In this document: positions 8,700-18,554 of the stretch, piece after piece
Layout: each line of letters starts with the position of its first letter
How positions within the stretch are numbered: position 1 is the stretch's first letter
From: Desulfobacteraceae bacterium
GTDB lineage: Bacteria > Desulfobacterota > Desulfobacteria > Desulfobacterales > Desulfobacteraceae
Length of the DNA stretch: 64,000 bases
Assembly (NCBI GenBank): GCA_016743945.1
Contig: JADGFI010000010.1
Location: 1 to 64,000 of the forward strand
Direction: 5' to 3'
Program-made: the position numbers and the translations under genes
Notes under the pieces: generated by a model
What the model saw: the letters and a program-made list of their open reading frames with translations, nothing else
Told to the model about the DNA's origin: nothing
Databases searched by the model: none

Positions 8700-11600
8700 A
8701 GTACCCCCTCCAGCAAAGCATCCACCTTGCTGAGCAATGAATCATCATCATACCAATTGAGTTTTATGGCTTTTGCCGGGCATTCCGATGCACATACCCC
8801 GCATCCCTGACACAACGCCGGGTCAATGAAAGAAACCCCCATATCATTGATCACCGGCACATTATAGGGACAAGACCGGACACAGACCAGGCAGGATGCG
8901 CAATTGGCCTGGTTCACTTCCGCTGTAACCGCACTTAAGGTCAAATATTCCTGGGCAAGGAATGTGGTGGCCCTGGACGCCGCTGCCATTGCCTGGGCAA
9001 TGGTCTCGGTTATCAACTTGGGTCCGTGGGCCGTACCGCAGATAAACACCCCTTCTGTTCCGCCGTCCACTGGTCGGAGTTTGACATGGGCCTCCATGAA
9101 AAAACCTTCAAGATTCCGCTGGGCTTTTATGATGGTGGCCAACTCCCCCGTGTCAGCAGCCGTAACACCTGCACTCAAAACCACAAGGTCACAACTTGCC
9201 TCAAGTTTCTGCCCCAGTACATGGTCCCTGAAGGTGACGCTCATCTTGCCATCATCTCCTTGTTCAACCACGGGGGGATGCTCCCTGTCAAACCGGGAAA
9301 AAATAACCCCCATATTCCTGGCCTTTGTGTAAAATTCTTCCATCATGCTGTACATTCTCATATCGCGATAGAGGATAAACACGTCGGTAGCGGGTGTTTT
9401 CTCCTTAATGGCAATGGCGTTTTTCACGGCATTCTGGCAGCAAATCCGGGAACAATTGGGATTCTCCTCATTTCTGGATCCCACACACTGGATCATAATC
9501 ACCCGCTCCAGATCCTTGACCCCGCCCTCGCCAAAGGAATTTGCCTCAATCATGTCGGCCAGTTCCAGCTGGGTGACAACACAATCGCTTTCATTGTATA
9601 AAAATTCGGTGGGTTTGTATTCAGTGGCACCGGTGGCAACAATCATCACCCCATGGTCAATTTTTTGTTGTGCCATGGAAGACCCGACCAACACTTCAGT
9701 GTTAAAATTGCCCTTGTAACCGGTGAACCCGACAATCAATGCCTGTTTGAGCACATCAATGTTGTCATGGTCTTCAATCCCCTTGACAAGCGCCTCTACA
9801 TAGGCCCTGATATCATCCCCCTCAATGGTGTGATGGAGATGTCTGCCAAGGCCACCCAGGGTATCTTGTTTTTCAACCAGGGTCACATGGAATCCCTGGT
9901 CGGCAAGGCCTTTGGCAGCCGTCATGCCCGCAATACCGCCGCCCACCACCATGGCCTTGTCAATGATGGTGATCCGCTTGTCGTGGAGGGGGCCCAGGGT
10001 GGCAACCCGTGCCACAGCCATTCGGATCAAATCCTTGGCCTTGGCCGTGGCCTGTTCTGGTTCATGGAAATGCATCCAGGCGTCCTGGTTTCTGATATTG
10101 GCCATTTCAAATAAGTATTTATTCAGGCCTGCTTCCTCCAGAGTATCCATGAAGATTCCTTCATGGGTTTTGGGGGTACAAGAAGCCACCACCACCCGGT
10201 TGAGCTGATGTTCGTCAATGAGTTCTTTTATGGATACCTGGGTATCCTGGGAACAGGTGAACAAATTCTCTCCGGTATAAACCACATTGGGAAGATTTTT
10301 GCTATACCGTTCCAGCTCGTCCACATCAATGATACCGGCGATGTTAATCCCGCATTTGCAGACAAAAACCCCAATCCTGGGTTCTTCTCCAAGTACATCC
10401 CTTTCTTCGGGCATGGAAACTGTCCTTGTCAGGGTATGGCGGGCTCCTGCCAGATGAATCCCGGCGGCAGCTGCTGCTCCTGATGCTTCGGTGATGGAAG
10501 AGGGAATATCCTTGGGTCCCTGGAAGGTTCCGGACACGAACACGCCGGGTCTGGATGTCGCCAGCGGTGTAAAGGTATCGGTCTTGACAAAATTATAACG
10601 ATCCAACTCCACCCCGATGCGATTGGCCAGGTCAACACTCGCCTTGGGAATGGTCAGTCCCACGGACAGGATGACCATATCAAAGACTTCCTTGTGCATA
10701 ACTCCTTCTTCGTCAACATATTTTAAAATCAGATTATCCGTACCCGGCTCTTCCACCACAGAATGGATCCGAGATTTGACAAACCTCACCCCTTCCTGGT
10801 CTGCGGCCCGATTATAATATTTCTCATAGTCCTTGCCGAATGTCCGCATATCCATATTAAAGATAGCCGCATCCAGTTCCTTTTCCGAATGCTCCTTGGC
10901 AATCATGGCATCCTTGATGGCATACATGCAGCAGACCGAAGAACAATAACCGTTTCCGCACCGATTGGTATCCCTTGAACCGATACACTGGAGCCAGGCA
11001 ATCTTTTCCGGTTCTTTTTCATCCGAAGGCCGGACCAGATGTCCCATTGTGGGACCACCGGCGGACAGGATCCGTTCAAACTCAAGGGAGGTCATGACAT
11101 TTTTAGACCGCTTGTACATATAGGTATCATCCAGGCCCGATGGATCGAAAGTCGTGGCCCCGGTGGTCATGATAACAGACCCCACTGAGACATCCCTTAT
11201 CTTTGGCTGCTGGTCATGGTCGACTGCTCCTGCCAGACAGGCTTCCACACATTGGTAGCACTCCGAACAGATACCACAGGACAGACACCGGGCCGCTTCC
11301 CTTTCAATGGCTTCCTTGGCAAGACCCAAAGTGACTTCCGCAAAATTGCCTTCCCTTTTCTCCACCGAAATCTTTTCCGGGATTTCCCGGGGCAGCCGGG
11401 GCACATTGATGATCTCGGGTTTTTCAAACTCATAACTTTTTTCCCGGCCCTCGGTGAGGTCCAGGCCATTTATAAACCGGTGCATGCTTTCAGCGGCTGT
11501 TTTACCGCTTGCGATGGCATCCACAACGGATTTGGGTCCGTAAAAAGCGTCTCCACCGGCAAACACCCAGTCAATGGGGGTTTGAAGGGTAAGGGGATCT

Positions 11601-13156
11601 GCCGCATATCCGCCGGGCGGCGTTATAGTTATCCCTTCTCTTTCAGCGAAATCCAATTCCCCTGCCTGGCCGATGGCCACGATCACGATGTCGGCATCAT
11701 GTGAGTTCAGTTTGCAATCGTCAAACGTTGGATTAAACCGGCCATTTTCATCAAAAACAGCCGTACATTCCTGAAAGGACACCTCGTCTACTTTTCCACC
11801 GGTTCCGTAAAAGCCAATGGGGCCCTGGCTGTTAACAATTTTCACTCGTTCTTCCAGGGCTTCTTCAATTTCGTAATCCCAGGCCGGCATTTCGTCTCGT
11901 TTTTCAAGGCAGACCATTGTAACATCGTCGGACCCCAGACGCCTTGCTGTCAGGGCCACGTCAACGGCCACATTGCCACCGCCAATGACTACCACCTTGC
12001 CGGTAAGTTTGTCGGCCTTGCCCATGGCGGCATCCCGCAAAAAATTTGTTCCCTTGAGTACGCCGTCAAGATCCTCCCCCTTGACCCCAAGCCCCCTGGA
12101 ACCGTGAAGACCGGTTGCCATGAACACGGTTGCATAGCCGTCCTTTTTAAGGCTTTCCAGGGTGATATCCTTTCCAAACTCAACCTCGGTTTTGATCACA
12201 ACCCCCAAGCGTTCAATCACATCGATTTCTCGTGCAAGCTCAGCTTTTGGCAGCCGGTATTCGGGAATCCCCACCGCCATCATCCCGCCCTTGACCGGCA
12301 ATTTTTCAAATATGGTTACCCCATACCCTTTTTGGGCCAGATAATAAGCAGCAGTGAGCCCTGCGGGGCCGGATCCCACAATGGCGATTTTTTCCTCCCG
12401 TATTTCGTCAATTTCCGGAAGCCAGGGGTCACCGTTTTCCAGATCCAGCTGTGCCAGATACCGATGCAAATATTGGATAGCCAGGGGCTGATCGGCATCC
12501 CCCCTGGTGCAGATCGCTTCACAGGGATGATGGCATACCCTTCCGCAGGATCCGGGAAAGGGATGTTCCTGTTTAAACAGCCTTAGGGCTTCATGGTATT
12601 TTCCCTGGCCCATGAGGGCGATAAATCCCTGGATGGACACGTGTGCTGGACAGGTGGCTTTACAGGGTGCAATGGAACGTTTGGAGATGCCATAGGCACC
12701 GGGTATGGCCTGTTCATATTGTTTAAAGATGGCTTTTCGAGGCGCAAGCCCCTCGTTGTGTTCGCTTTTTGTATCAACAGGACAAACTTTGGTACATTCC
12801 CCGCAGGAGGTACATTTTGAGATATCAACAAACCGTGGGCTTTCTTTGACCTTGGCCGTGAAATTTCCCTGTTCACCAGAAAGTTCCAAAAGTTCCGTAT
12901 TTGTTAACAACTCAATGTTCAGATGCCGGCCGACCTCGACCAGTTTGGGTGAGATAACTCACATGGTACAGTCATTGGTTGGAAATGTCTTGTCCAAACG
13001 GGCCATCATACCGCCAATGGCGTATGATTTTTCGACCAGATAAACATAATACCCAGAATTGGCCAAATCAATGGCAGACTGCATTCCTGCGATACCGCCA
13101 CCAAGCACCATGACCGCACCTGCAAGATCTTTGTTGGGTGTCAACTTTTGCGTCAT
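8696..13156 (-). CDS. hdrA: HdrA-GltD-HdrA fusion: heterodisulfide reductase A-like selenoprotein (Sec66)
   Basis: About 1486 residues, far longer than a single HdrA (roughly 650). Order: flavin-binding Rossmann fold ([10 protein letters not shown], near residue 20); NDCTM-U-VISPK, where the usual NDCSMC cysteine is TGA-encoded (12961-12959); a [11 protein letters not shown] cluster (115-125); a GltD/NfnB-like insert with its own Cys motifs ([18 protein letters not shown]), FAD site (IVGSGPAGL, near 259) and NADPH site ([10 protein letters not shown], near 390); the HdrA remainder ([15 protein letters not shown]); a second HdrA flavin domain (near 1025); two C-terminal 4Fe-4S motifs. It would pass electrons between NAD(P)H, ferredoxin and MvhD/MetFV. 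The ATG at 13156 has AGGAGG 7 nt upstream. HdrB and HdrC are not adjacent. Confidence 0.9.
12926..12943 (-). promoter_or_regulatory. Candidate bacterial SECIS stem-loop of hdrA
   Basis: CUGGUC and GGCCGG form a 6-bp stem (two G-U pairs) around the loop GAGGUC. The stem starts 18 nt after the first base of the UGA at 12961 and the loop carries the AGGUC sequence also found in the E. coli fdhF SECIS loop. Position and loop fit SelB recognition well. Confidence 0.65.
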
Positions 13157-13163
13157 TCTCAAA

Positions 13164-13183
13164 CCTCCTAACCGTTTAGTATA
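13164..13183 (-). promoter_or_regulatory. Promoter -10 box and strong ribosome-binding site of the hdrA operon
   Basis: On the minus strand a TATACT hexamer (13183-13178) stands 21 bp before the start codon, followed by AGGAGGT (13169-13163). No good -35 hexamer is found 16-18 bp upstream (CATAGC-like only). Together with the phased palindromes further upstream this suggests an activator-dependent promoter, which is inference. Confidence 0.45.
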
Positions 13184-13217
13184 GCCTCATTAATTTTTAA
13201 GCTATGGCCTGAAATAC

Positions 13218-13294
13218 TTGCTTTTCTGCAAACAATACTTGCTGTCATGCAAGCAATACTTGCTTTTCTGCAAACAATACTTGTTTTTCTGCAA
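13218..13294. repeat. Four palindromic sites in exact 21-bp phase upstream of hdrA
   Basis: Four copies of TTGC-N6-GCAA occur at 13218-13231, 13239-13252, 13260-13273 and 13281-13294 (the last has TTGT in its left half). Start-to-start distance is exactly 21 bp each time, two helical turns, so all sites face the same side of the DNA. The whole 21-bp unit (AATACTTGCTTTTCTGCAAAC-like) is repeated. The second copy has the longest symmetry, CTTGC-N6-GCAAG. The nearest site is centred about 40 bp upstream of the hdrA -10 box. This looks like an operator array for a dimeric regulator; the regulator is unknown. Confidence 0.6.
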
Positions 13295-13850
13295 AGGGCT
13301 GAACAAAAAAATCCGGTATATGAGAAAAAGTCCAGCGGCCGGACTCACTATAATGATTCACCAGGGTAAACGGTTAGCAACCGAGCAAAAAAAAATCGGC
13401 TATCCTGCACCCGGAAAAACCATTCCCGAATCCAAAGCCAATTTTTTTGTATACGCTTTGTTGGACCGGCATATCCTGCCGATCATTTTTATTATATAAG
13501 TGCATCCCTTGTGCACAATATGATAAGAATCTATTGGTCACCTCTTCTTAATATTAAAAAGTGGTCTGATGAAACAATCTGCCTCTTGAAATAAAGATAG
13601 ATACTCTTGAAAAGCCTTGGTTCTCGGGCCAATATAGATCCAAGCGAATGCATCGAATAAATATTTAAGGTTACTAGGCCCCAACATCAACCATATGGTT
13701 TTTAAGGTACCTTACCATTATTATCCCCCACCTCTAAGTAAAAAAATGGTATTTCTTTGTCAAGAATTATTTATTTTATAGGGATCCTATCCTTTTTCCC
13801 CTGTTGTTAAAGAAGGTTCTGGCAAGAATTTTATTCCAGAAAAATGAAAT
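13295..13850. other. Intergenic region between ampG and hdrA with a possible small gene remnant
   Basis: No convincing gene. A minus-strand frame from ATG 13687 to TGA 13538 could encode 49 residues with protein-like composition (for example AFAWIYIGPRTKAFQEYL, then EADCFIRPLFNIKK); it lacks a ribosome-binding site and could be the tail of a decayed gene. A short hairpin CGGCA/TGCCG at 13467-13481 precedes ATCATTTTT. The plus-strand frame that runs through the 21-bp repeats looks spurious. Confidence 0.3.
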
Positions 13851-15404
13851 TTACAATGAATTGGTGTGCTCTTTCATGCCCAGATATTTCCCGCTCAGCC
13901 AGACAAGAATCAACACAGGCACCCCAATCACCGCGGTAATGAGGAAAAAAGAAGAATATCCCAGGGTATCAACGATGGTGCCCGAATAACCGCCGAAAAC
14001 CTTGGGAATCAAGGTCATTAAAGAGGTAAAAATCGCATATTGAATAGCCGTGAATTTAATATTGGTGAGGCTTGACAAAAAGGCCACAAAGGCTGCGCTT
14101 GCAAGCCCTCCCGCAAGGTTGTCGGCGGAAATGACAAGATATAACATGGATAAATTATGTCCCATGCCGGCCAGTGCCATGAACAACAAATTCGTCAAAG
14201 AAGACAACAGGGCCCCCATAAATAAAATCTTGATCACCCCGTATCGGATGGATAAAATTCCTCCTAAAAACCCACCGGCAATGGTCATAAAAAGACCGAA
14301 AGTTTTTACCACACTTGCAATCTCTATCTTTGTAAAGCCAAGATCCTGGTAAAAAACATTGGAAATAACCCCCAATACAATATCCGAAATTCGATAGAGG
14401 CCGATTAAAGCCAGCATCAGCCAGGCAAGCCCCCCCCCATACCGGTTAAAAAAATCAGAAACAGGGGCAAGATAGCTGTCCTTTACCATTTTTTTATTCA
14501 CCCCACCGGTTGCCATGGCAATTTTTCCAATGACAGCGGCCACGCTGATGCCAGAACCTAGCCGGACAACTTCAACCAAAAGACCGGCAAGTGGCTTGTT
14601 GTTAAATAGGAGGCCAAGACTATTTTTCACACCTGCGGCCATGTCCGCTGTCAAATGGAATGTCAGGACAAACCCGCCAACGGCCAGGGCAAACAGAAAT
14701 AAAGATCCCAGGTAATCCTTGGGTGTGTATGTTTTCCCCTCGATTTCTTCACTCCTAGGCTCGGGCACAAACAGTGCCGTGATAATACCCACCAGCATGA
14801 AAGCCGCCATGATGCAATAGGTGATCTGCCATGCTTGATATAGATAATGTCCCTTTGTGGATCCAAATAGTTGTGCCAGAAAAAGGGCACCGGCACCGGC
14901 AACCAGCATGCCGATCCTGTATCCGCCGATATAAGCAGATGCCATCAGTGCCTGGAGATCGATTCCAGCCGATTCTATTCGGTAGGCATCAATGACAATA
15001 TCCTGGGTTGCCGAAGAAAAGCCAAGCATGACGGCCGCCATTGCCATGATCGTCAATGGATATTGGCCCGTTGTAGGGTCTGTGAACCCCATCCACAAAA
15101 TAGCGAGTATAACACCTGCCTGGGCCGTTATTATCCAGCTTCTCCTGCGCCCCAACAACCTTGTGAGAAAAGGGATGGGCAACCGGTCCACCAAGGGCGC
15201 CCAGACAAATTTGAATGAATACCCCAGGGCGGCCCAGCTGAAAAAAGTAACCGCCGATCGTTCGACCCCGGCTTCCCTGAGCCAGAGAGAGAGGGATGAA
15301 AAAATCAATAATATGGGCAGGCCTGCAGAAAATCCGAAAAAAACCATGGTGACAACCCTTGGATGAAAAAAGGATTGCAGTGAGTCTTGCCAATTACGCA
15401 TCAT
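13851..15404 (-). CDS. ampG: AmpG-like MFS permease (muropeptide transporter family)
   Basis: A 517-residue, very hydrophobic protein with twelve or more predicted membrane helices. The N-terminal part reads as the PAT/AmpG branch of the major facilitator superfamily: FFGFSAGLPILLIFSSLSLW at about residues 18-37, a Trp-Ala-Pro-Leu-Val-Asp segment near 68, the basic cytoplasmic loop LLGRRRSWI near 85-92, and SSATQDIVIDAYRIE near 130. AmpG imports anhydro-muropeptides for cell-wall recycling in Enterobacteria; that substrate is likely but not proven here. No amp beta-lactamase or ampD neighbour is present. It follows the metallo-hydrolase gene by 103 bp on the same strand. Confidence 0.82.
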   Translation of the reverse strand: MMRNWQDSLQSFFHPRVVTMVFFGFSAGLPILLIFSSLSLWLREAGVERSAVTFFSWAALGYSFKFVWAPLVDRLPIPFLTRLLGRRRSWIITAQAGVILAILWMGFTDPTTGQYPLTIMAMAAVMLGFSSATQDIVIDAYRIESAGIDLQALMASAYIGGYRIGMLVAGAGALFLAQLFGSTKGHYLYQAWQITYCIMAAFMLVGIITALFVPEPRSEEIEGKTYTPKDYLGSLFLFALAVGGFVLTFHLTADMAAGVKNSLGLLFNNKPLAGLLVEVVRLGSGISVAAVIGKIAMATGGVNKKMVKDSYLAPVSDFFNRYGGGLAWLMLALIGLYRISDIVLGVISNVFYQDLGFTKIEIASVVKTFGLFMTIAGGFLGGILSIRYGVIKILFMGALLSSLTNLLFMALAGMGHNLSMLYLVISADNLAGGLASAAFVAFLSSLTNIKFTAIQYAIFTSLMTLIPKVFGGYSGTIVDTLGYSSFFLITAVIGVPVLILVWLSGKYLGMKEHTNSL

Positions 15405-15507
15405 TTGTGTTTTTCCATTTTTTTATAAGGAGAAGAAAACTAGGAAATTAAGGTATCAAATTAAAATAGCAGGTTAATCTAACAAATTAATCTATAAAAG
15501 GGTAATT

Positions 15508-16362
15508 TCAAAGGGTAATTTCATAATTACAGGAAACAGCAAAACAATCAATTGCCTGGGTATTATTTGCCTGGGCACGGGTTTTAAGAACCCGGGTGCA
15601 GTCTACTATAATGGCATCCATTTCATCGTCGGTCCTGTCCTGGTTCAAATGGATCAAACCCAGTCGTTTAACCCCGGCCTTTGAGGCGAGATCCATGACA
15701 TCGGGAATGGATGAATGACCCCACCCGGTCTTCCGGACATATTCATTTTTTGTATACTCGGCATCATGGAATAAAAGATCGGCATTTGCAACAAACTGGA
15801 TATAATCCGCAACCGGTTGGCCCTGGGGATGGGAAAACCCAAGTTCATTATCCGTTAAAAAAACAAAGCTTTTCCCGTCTTCTGTAAATTTGTATCCCAG
15901 GCTTCCTTCAGTATGGCTTGTGGGAATCGTATCAACGGCCAAAGAACCGATATTAAAACTGCCGGTCAAGGAGGTATCAAATTTAATATCAGCATGCAGA
16001 TCCTTTAGCTGAACCGGGAAAAAAGGGGGTTTCAAAACTTCCTTCAACACCCCTTTTGTATCAAAATTCCCAAATTTTCGGTCCTGAAAAACGATCCGTG
16101 TTTTCCGGTAAAGCAAGGGTTTGAAAAATGCAATCCCCAGAATATGGTCCCAGTGGGTATGGGTTAAAAGCAGGGTGTAATCAGATATATTTCTGCTCAA
16201 AAGGGAATTGCCAAGCCGACGGATCCCGGTACCGGCATCGATGATAACGAGTTCACCTGTTTTCGCTTGAATCTCTATACAGGTGGTATCCCCGCCATAA
16301 CGTACATATTCCTGTCCTGATACAGATATTGATCCCCTGGAACCCCAACATTTAATAAACAT
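15508..16362 (-). CDS. MBL-fold metallo-hydrolase
   Basis: A 284-residue metallo-beta-lactamase-fold protein with the dinuclear metal motif HTHWDH at residues 68-73. Other recognisable ligands are the His of TSHTEG (near 148), the Asp of DAEY (near 202) and a C-terminal LIHLNQDR segment. The N terminus (KCWGSRGSISVSG) and the GGDTTC motif are typical of the RNase Z/PhnP-like branch of unknown substrate, often annotated as cyclic phosphodiesterase-like or quorum-signal-like hydrolases. The end of the gene contains two copies of AAGGGTAATTTCA in direct repeat. It is divergent from the acyl-CoA dehydrogenase. Confidence 0.85.
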   Translation of the reverse strand: MFIKCWGSRGSISVSGQEYVRYGGDTTCIEIQAKTGELVIIDAGTGIRRLGNSLLSRNISDYTLLLTHTHWDHILGIAFFKPLLYRKTRIVFQDRKFGNFDTKGVLKEVLKPPFFPVQLKDLHADIKFDTSLTGSFNIGSLAVDTIPTSHTEGSLGYKFTEDGKSFVFLTDNELGFSHPQGQPVADYIQFVANADLLFHDAEYTKNEYVRKTGWGHSSIPDVMDLASKAGVKRLGLIHLNQDRTDDEMDAIIVDCTRVLKTRAQANNTQAIDCFAVSCNYEITL

Positions 16363-16683
16363 GACTCTCCTGTATCAACCCCAAAGATTAGAATCCATTC
16401 AAAAAACTGAACACCCTACAATCTTATGAATCGACACAGAAATCAATATTTTTTTTGATTACCACCAAATTATCGATATCGGTGTTGGGATATTTTCCCC
16501 GGTCATAAACAGACTTCATTAAATACCCTTAATTTTCTTTTTGTTGGTGATTTTAAAAATAGTTTAAAATCACCAAACTTTTTGCGGTTAACATATTGAC
16601 AACTGAGCTTATTTTGCTTAGGAAAACCAAGGATATAAATCGTGACATACCATAAAACTTATATTTAAAAAAGGAATCTATAT
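16363..16683. other. Divergent intergenic region with a 14-bp perfect inverted repeat
   Basis: Between the metallo-hydrolase and acyl-CoA dehydrogenase genes. TTGGTGATTTTAAA (16544-16557) pairs perfectly with TTTAAAATCACCAA (16563-16576) across a 5-nt loop and is followed by CTTTTTG on the plus strand. It may be an attenuator or an operator for the acyl-CoA dehydrogenase. A TTGACA hexamer at 16596-16601 has a weak -10 (TAGGAA) 17 bp on. No gene is seen. Confidence 0.5.
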
Positions 16684-18531
16684 ATGGCACAGCTTATCGC
16701 AGACAGACGAGACGTGGATTTTGTATTGCATGAACAAATTGGCATGGTTGACCATGAACTATTTGAAGAGTTTAATAAAAAAACAGCGGATCTGATTGTC
16801 TCCGAAGCCAGGAATCTGGCCATTAAAGAGATTTTACCCACCTTCAAAGACGGAGATGAAATTGGATGCAAGCTTGAAAATGGCAAGGTCACCGTACCAG
16901 ACTCTTTTAAACGGGCATGGAAACTTTATTGTGAAGGAGAATGGCTGGCCATGTGTGACGACCCTATCGTGGGGGGGCAGGGCATGCCCAAGACCATTGG
17001 TTGCGCGGCCCTTGAATACATGGTGGGAGCCAATTCTGCTTTCATGCTCTACTACGGCATGACCCATGGGGCAGCCAAACTGGTGGAGGCCTTTGGGGAC
17101 GAGGACCAACAAAAACTCTATATGAAAAAAATGTTTGCAGGAGAGTGGGGCGGCACCATGCTGCTCACTGAATCCGATGCAGGATCCGACGTGGGAGCGC
17201 TGACCACCACCGCCGTAAAAAAAGAGGACGGAACCTATGCCATCCAAGGTGCCAAAATTTTTATCTCTGCCGGTGAGCATGATCTGTGCGACAATATTAT
17301 CCACCCGGTCCTTGCCAGGATTGAAGGGGCTCCTGCCGGAACAAAGGGGATTTCTTTATTCCTGGTCCCTAAATTTCTGGTGAATGCCGACGGTAGCCTG
17401 GGAAAGTTCAACAATGTTGTCTGCACAGGGCTTGAAGAAAAAATGGGCATCCACGGCAATGCAACTGCCTCCCTTTCCCTGGGGGAAAAAGGTGAATCCA
17501 TCGGCACCCTGCTCGGAGAAGAGAACAAGGGCATGTCCGAGATGTTTAAAATGATGAATGAGGCCCGGGCCTTTGTGGGCATGCAGGGATTTGCAGTGGC
17601 CTCAGCTTCTTATATGTATGCCCTTGAATATGCCAGGACAAGAATCCAGGGGAGACACCTTACGGCCGGCAAGGATCCTGACGCCAAAAACGTTGCCATT
17701 ATTCAGCACCCGGATGTCAAACGCCAGCTGCTCAATATGAAAGCCTATACCGAGGGCATGCGGTCTCTGATCTACTATTACGGGCGCTGCGCCGACATTG
17801 TCCATACCACCGAGGATGAAACCCTGAAAAAAGAAACCGCCGCTTTAATTGAGGTCTTAACCCCAATTGTCAAGGGCTATGTCACGGATAAGTCCCTAGA
17901 GGTTTGTTCCCATGGTGTTCAGGTCTATGGTGGTTATGGGTATGTCCAGGAATTCCCCGTGGAGCAACTCATGAGGGATACCCGAATTTTCATGATCTAT
18001 GAAGGCACCAACGGCGTCCAGGCCATGGATCTTCTGGGCCGAAAACTTTCCATGAACCAGGGACGCTCCTTTGACTACTTCATCGCCCAGATCAAAAAAA
18101 CCATCCAGGATGCTGATGGTATTGAAGGAGTTGAAGATATAACCGCCAAAGTTGCCCATGCCGTATCCCGGTTGGAGGAAGTGGCAAAGGTCATTGGGGA
18201 TCGATCCAGATCAGCCCAGACATTAAATGCCTATGCCTTTGCCCACCCCTTTCTGGAGATAACAGGTGAGGTCACCTTTGCCTGGATGCATCTGTGGCGG
18301 GCCAGCATTGCCGCCCCGAAACTTGCCAAAAAAGTGGGCAGTCTGGACAAGGCCGCCATTGCAAAAAAAGCACTTAAAAACAAAGATGCGGCCTTTTATG
18401 CAGGGCAAATGGCAACAGCCAGATTTTTTATTTCTACCCTTCTCCCCCAGGTCTATGGTAAGATGGATGCCATCCTGGAGGGAGATACCTGTGTAGAGGA
18501 TATCCTGGATGTCTCCTTTGGTTCAAAATAA
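16684..18531 (+). CDS. Acyl-CoA dehydrogenase, long (about 600-residue) type
   Basis: A 615-residue FAD-dependent acyl-CoA dehydrogenase that introduces a trans double bond next to the thioester carbonyl. It has the extended form: a short N-terminal cap (MAQLIADRRDVDFVLHEQIG), the three catalytic-core domains, and an extra C-terminal helical domain. LTESDAGSDVGAL (near residue 161) is the FAD/substrate loop. QVYGGYGYVQEFPVEQLMRD (near 411) and IYEGTNGVQAMDLLGR follow; the Glu in YEGTNG is the usual catalytic base. Start ATG 16684 has AAGGA upstream. The phasin-like gene follows 23 bp downstream, probably co-transcribed. Beta-oxidation of fatty or other acyl-CoA substrates is likely; chain length is unknown. 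Confidence 0.92.
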   Translation: MAQLIADRRDVDFVLHEQIGMVDHELFEEFNKKTADLIVSEARNLAIKEILPTFKDGDEIGCKLENGKVTVPDSFKRAWKLYCEGEWLAMCDDPIVGGQGMPKTIGCAALEYMVGANSAFMLYYGMTHGAAKLVEAFGDEDQQKLYMKKMFAGEWGGTMLLTESDAGSDVGALTTTAVKKEDGTYAIQGAKIFISAGEHDLCDNIIHPVLARIEGAPAGTKGISLFLVPKFLVNADGSLGKFNNVVCTGLEEKMGIHGNATASLSLGEKGESIGTLLGEENKGMSEMFKMMNEARAFVGMQGFAVASASYMYALEYARTRIQGRHLTAGKDPDAKNVAIIQHPDVKRQLLNMKAYTEGMRSLIYYYGRCADIVHTTEDETLKKETAALIEVLTPIVKGYVTDKSLEVCSHGVQVYGGYGYVQEFPVEQLMRDTRIFMIYEGTNGVQAMDLLGRKLSMNQGRSFDYFIAQIKKTIQDADGIEGVEDITAKVAHAVSRLEEVAKVIGDRSRSAQTLNAYAFAHPFLEITGEVTFAWMHLWRASIAAPKLAKKVGSLDKAAIAKKALKNKDAAFYAGQMATARFFISTLLPQVYGKMDAILEGDTCVEDILDVSFGSK

Positions 18532-18554
18532 AAATAAAAAAACCGGGAGGTCAA

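Noticed and set aside
12911..12961. hdrA as a pseudogene split by a stop codon
   Set aside because: Both sides are in one frame, the stop is TGA at a known Sec position, a SECIS-like loop follows, and the rest of the 4.4-kb gene is intact.
13218..13294. CRISPR array
   Set aside because: Repeats are contiguous 21-bp units without unique spacers.
13218..13499. Plus-strand frame of 93 codons with a Cys-Lys-Gln-Tyr-Leu repeat
   Set aside because: It only translates the 21-bp operator repeats and intergenic DNA; no ribosome-binding site.
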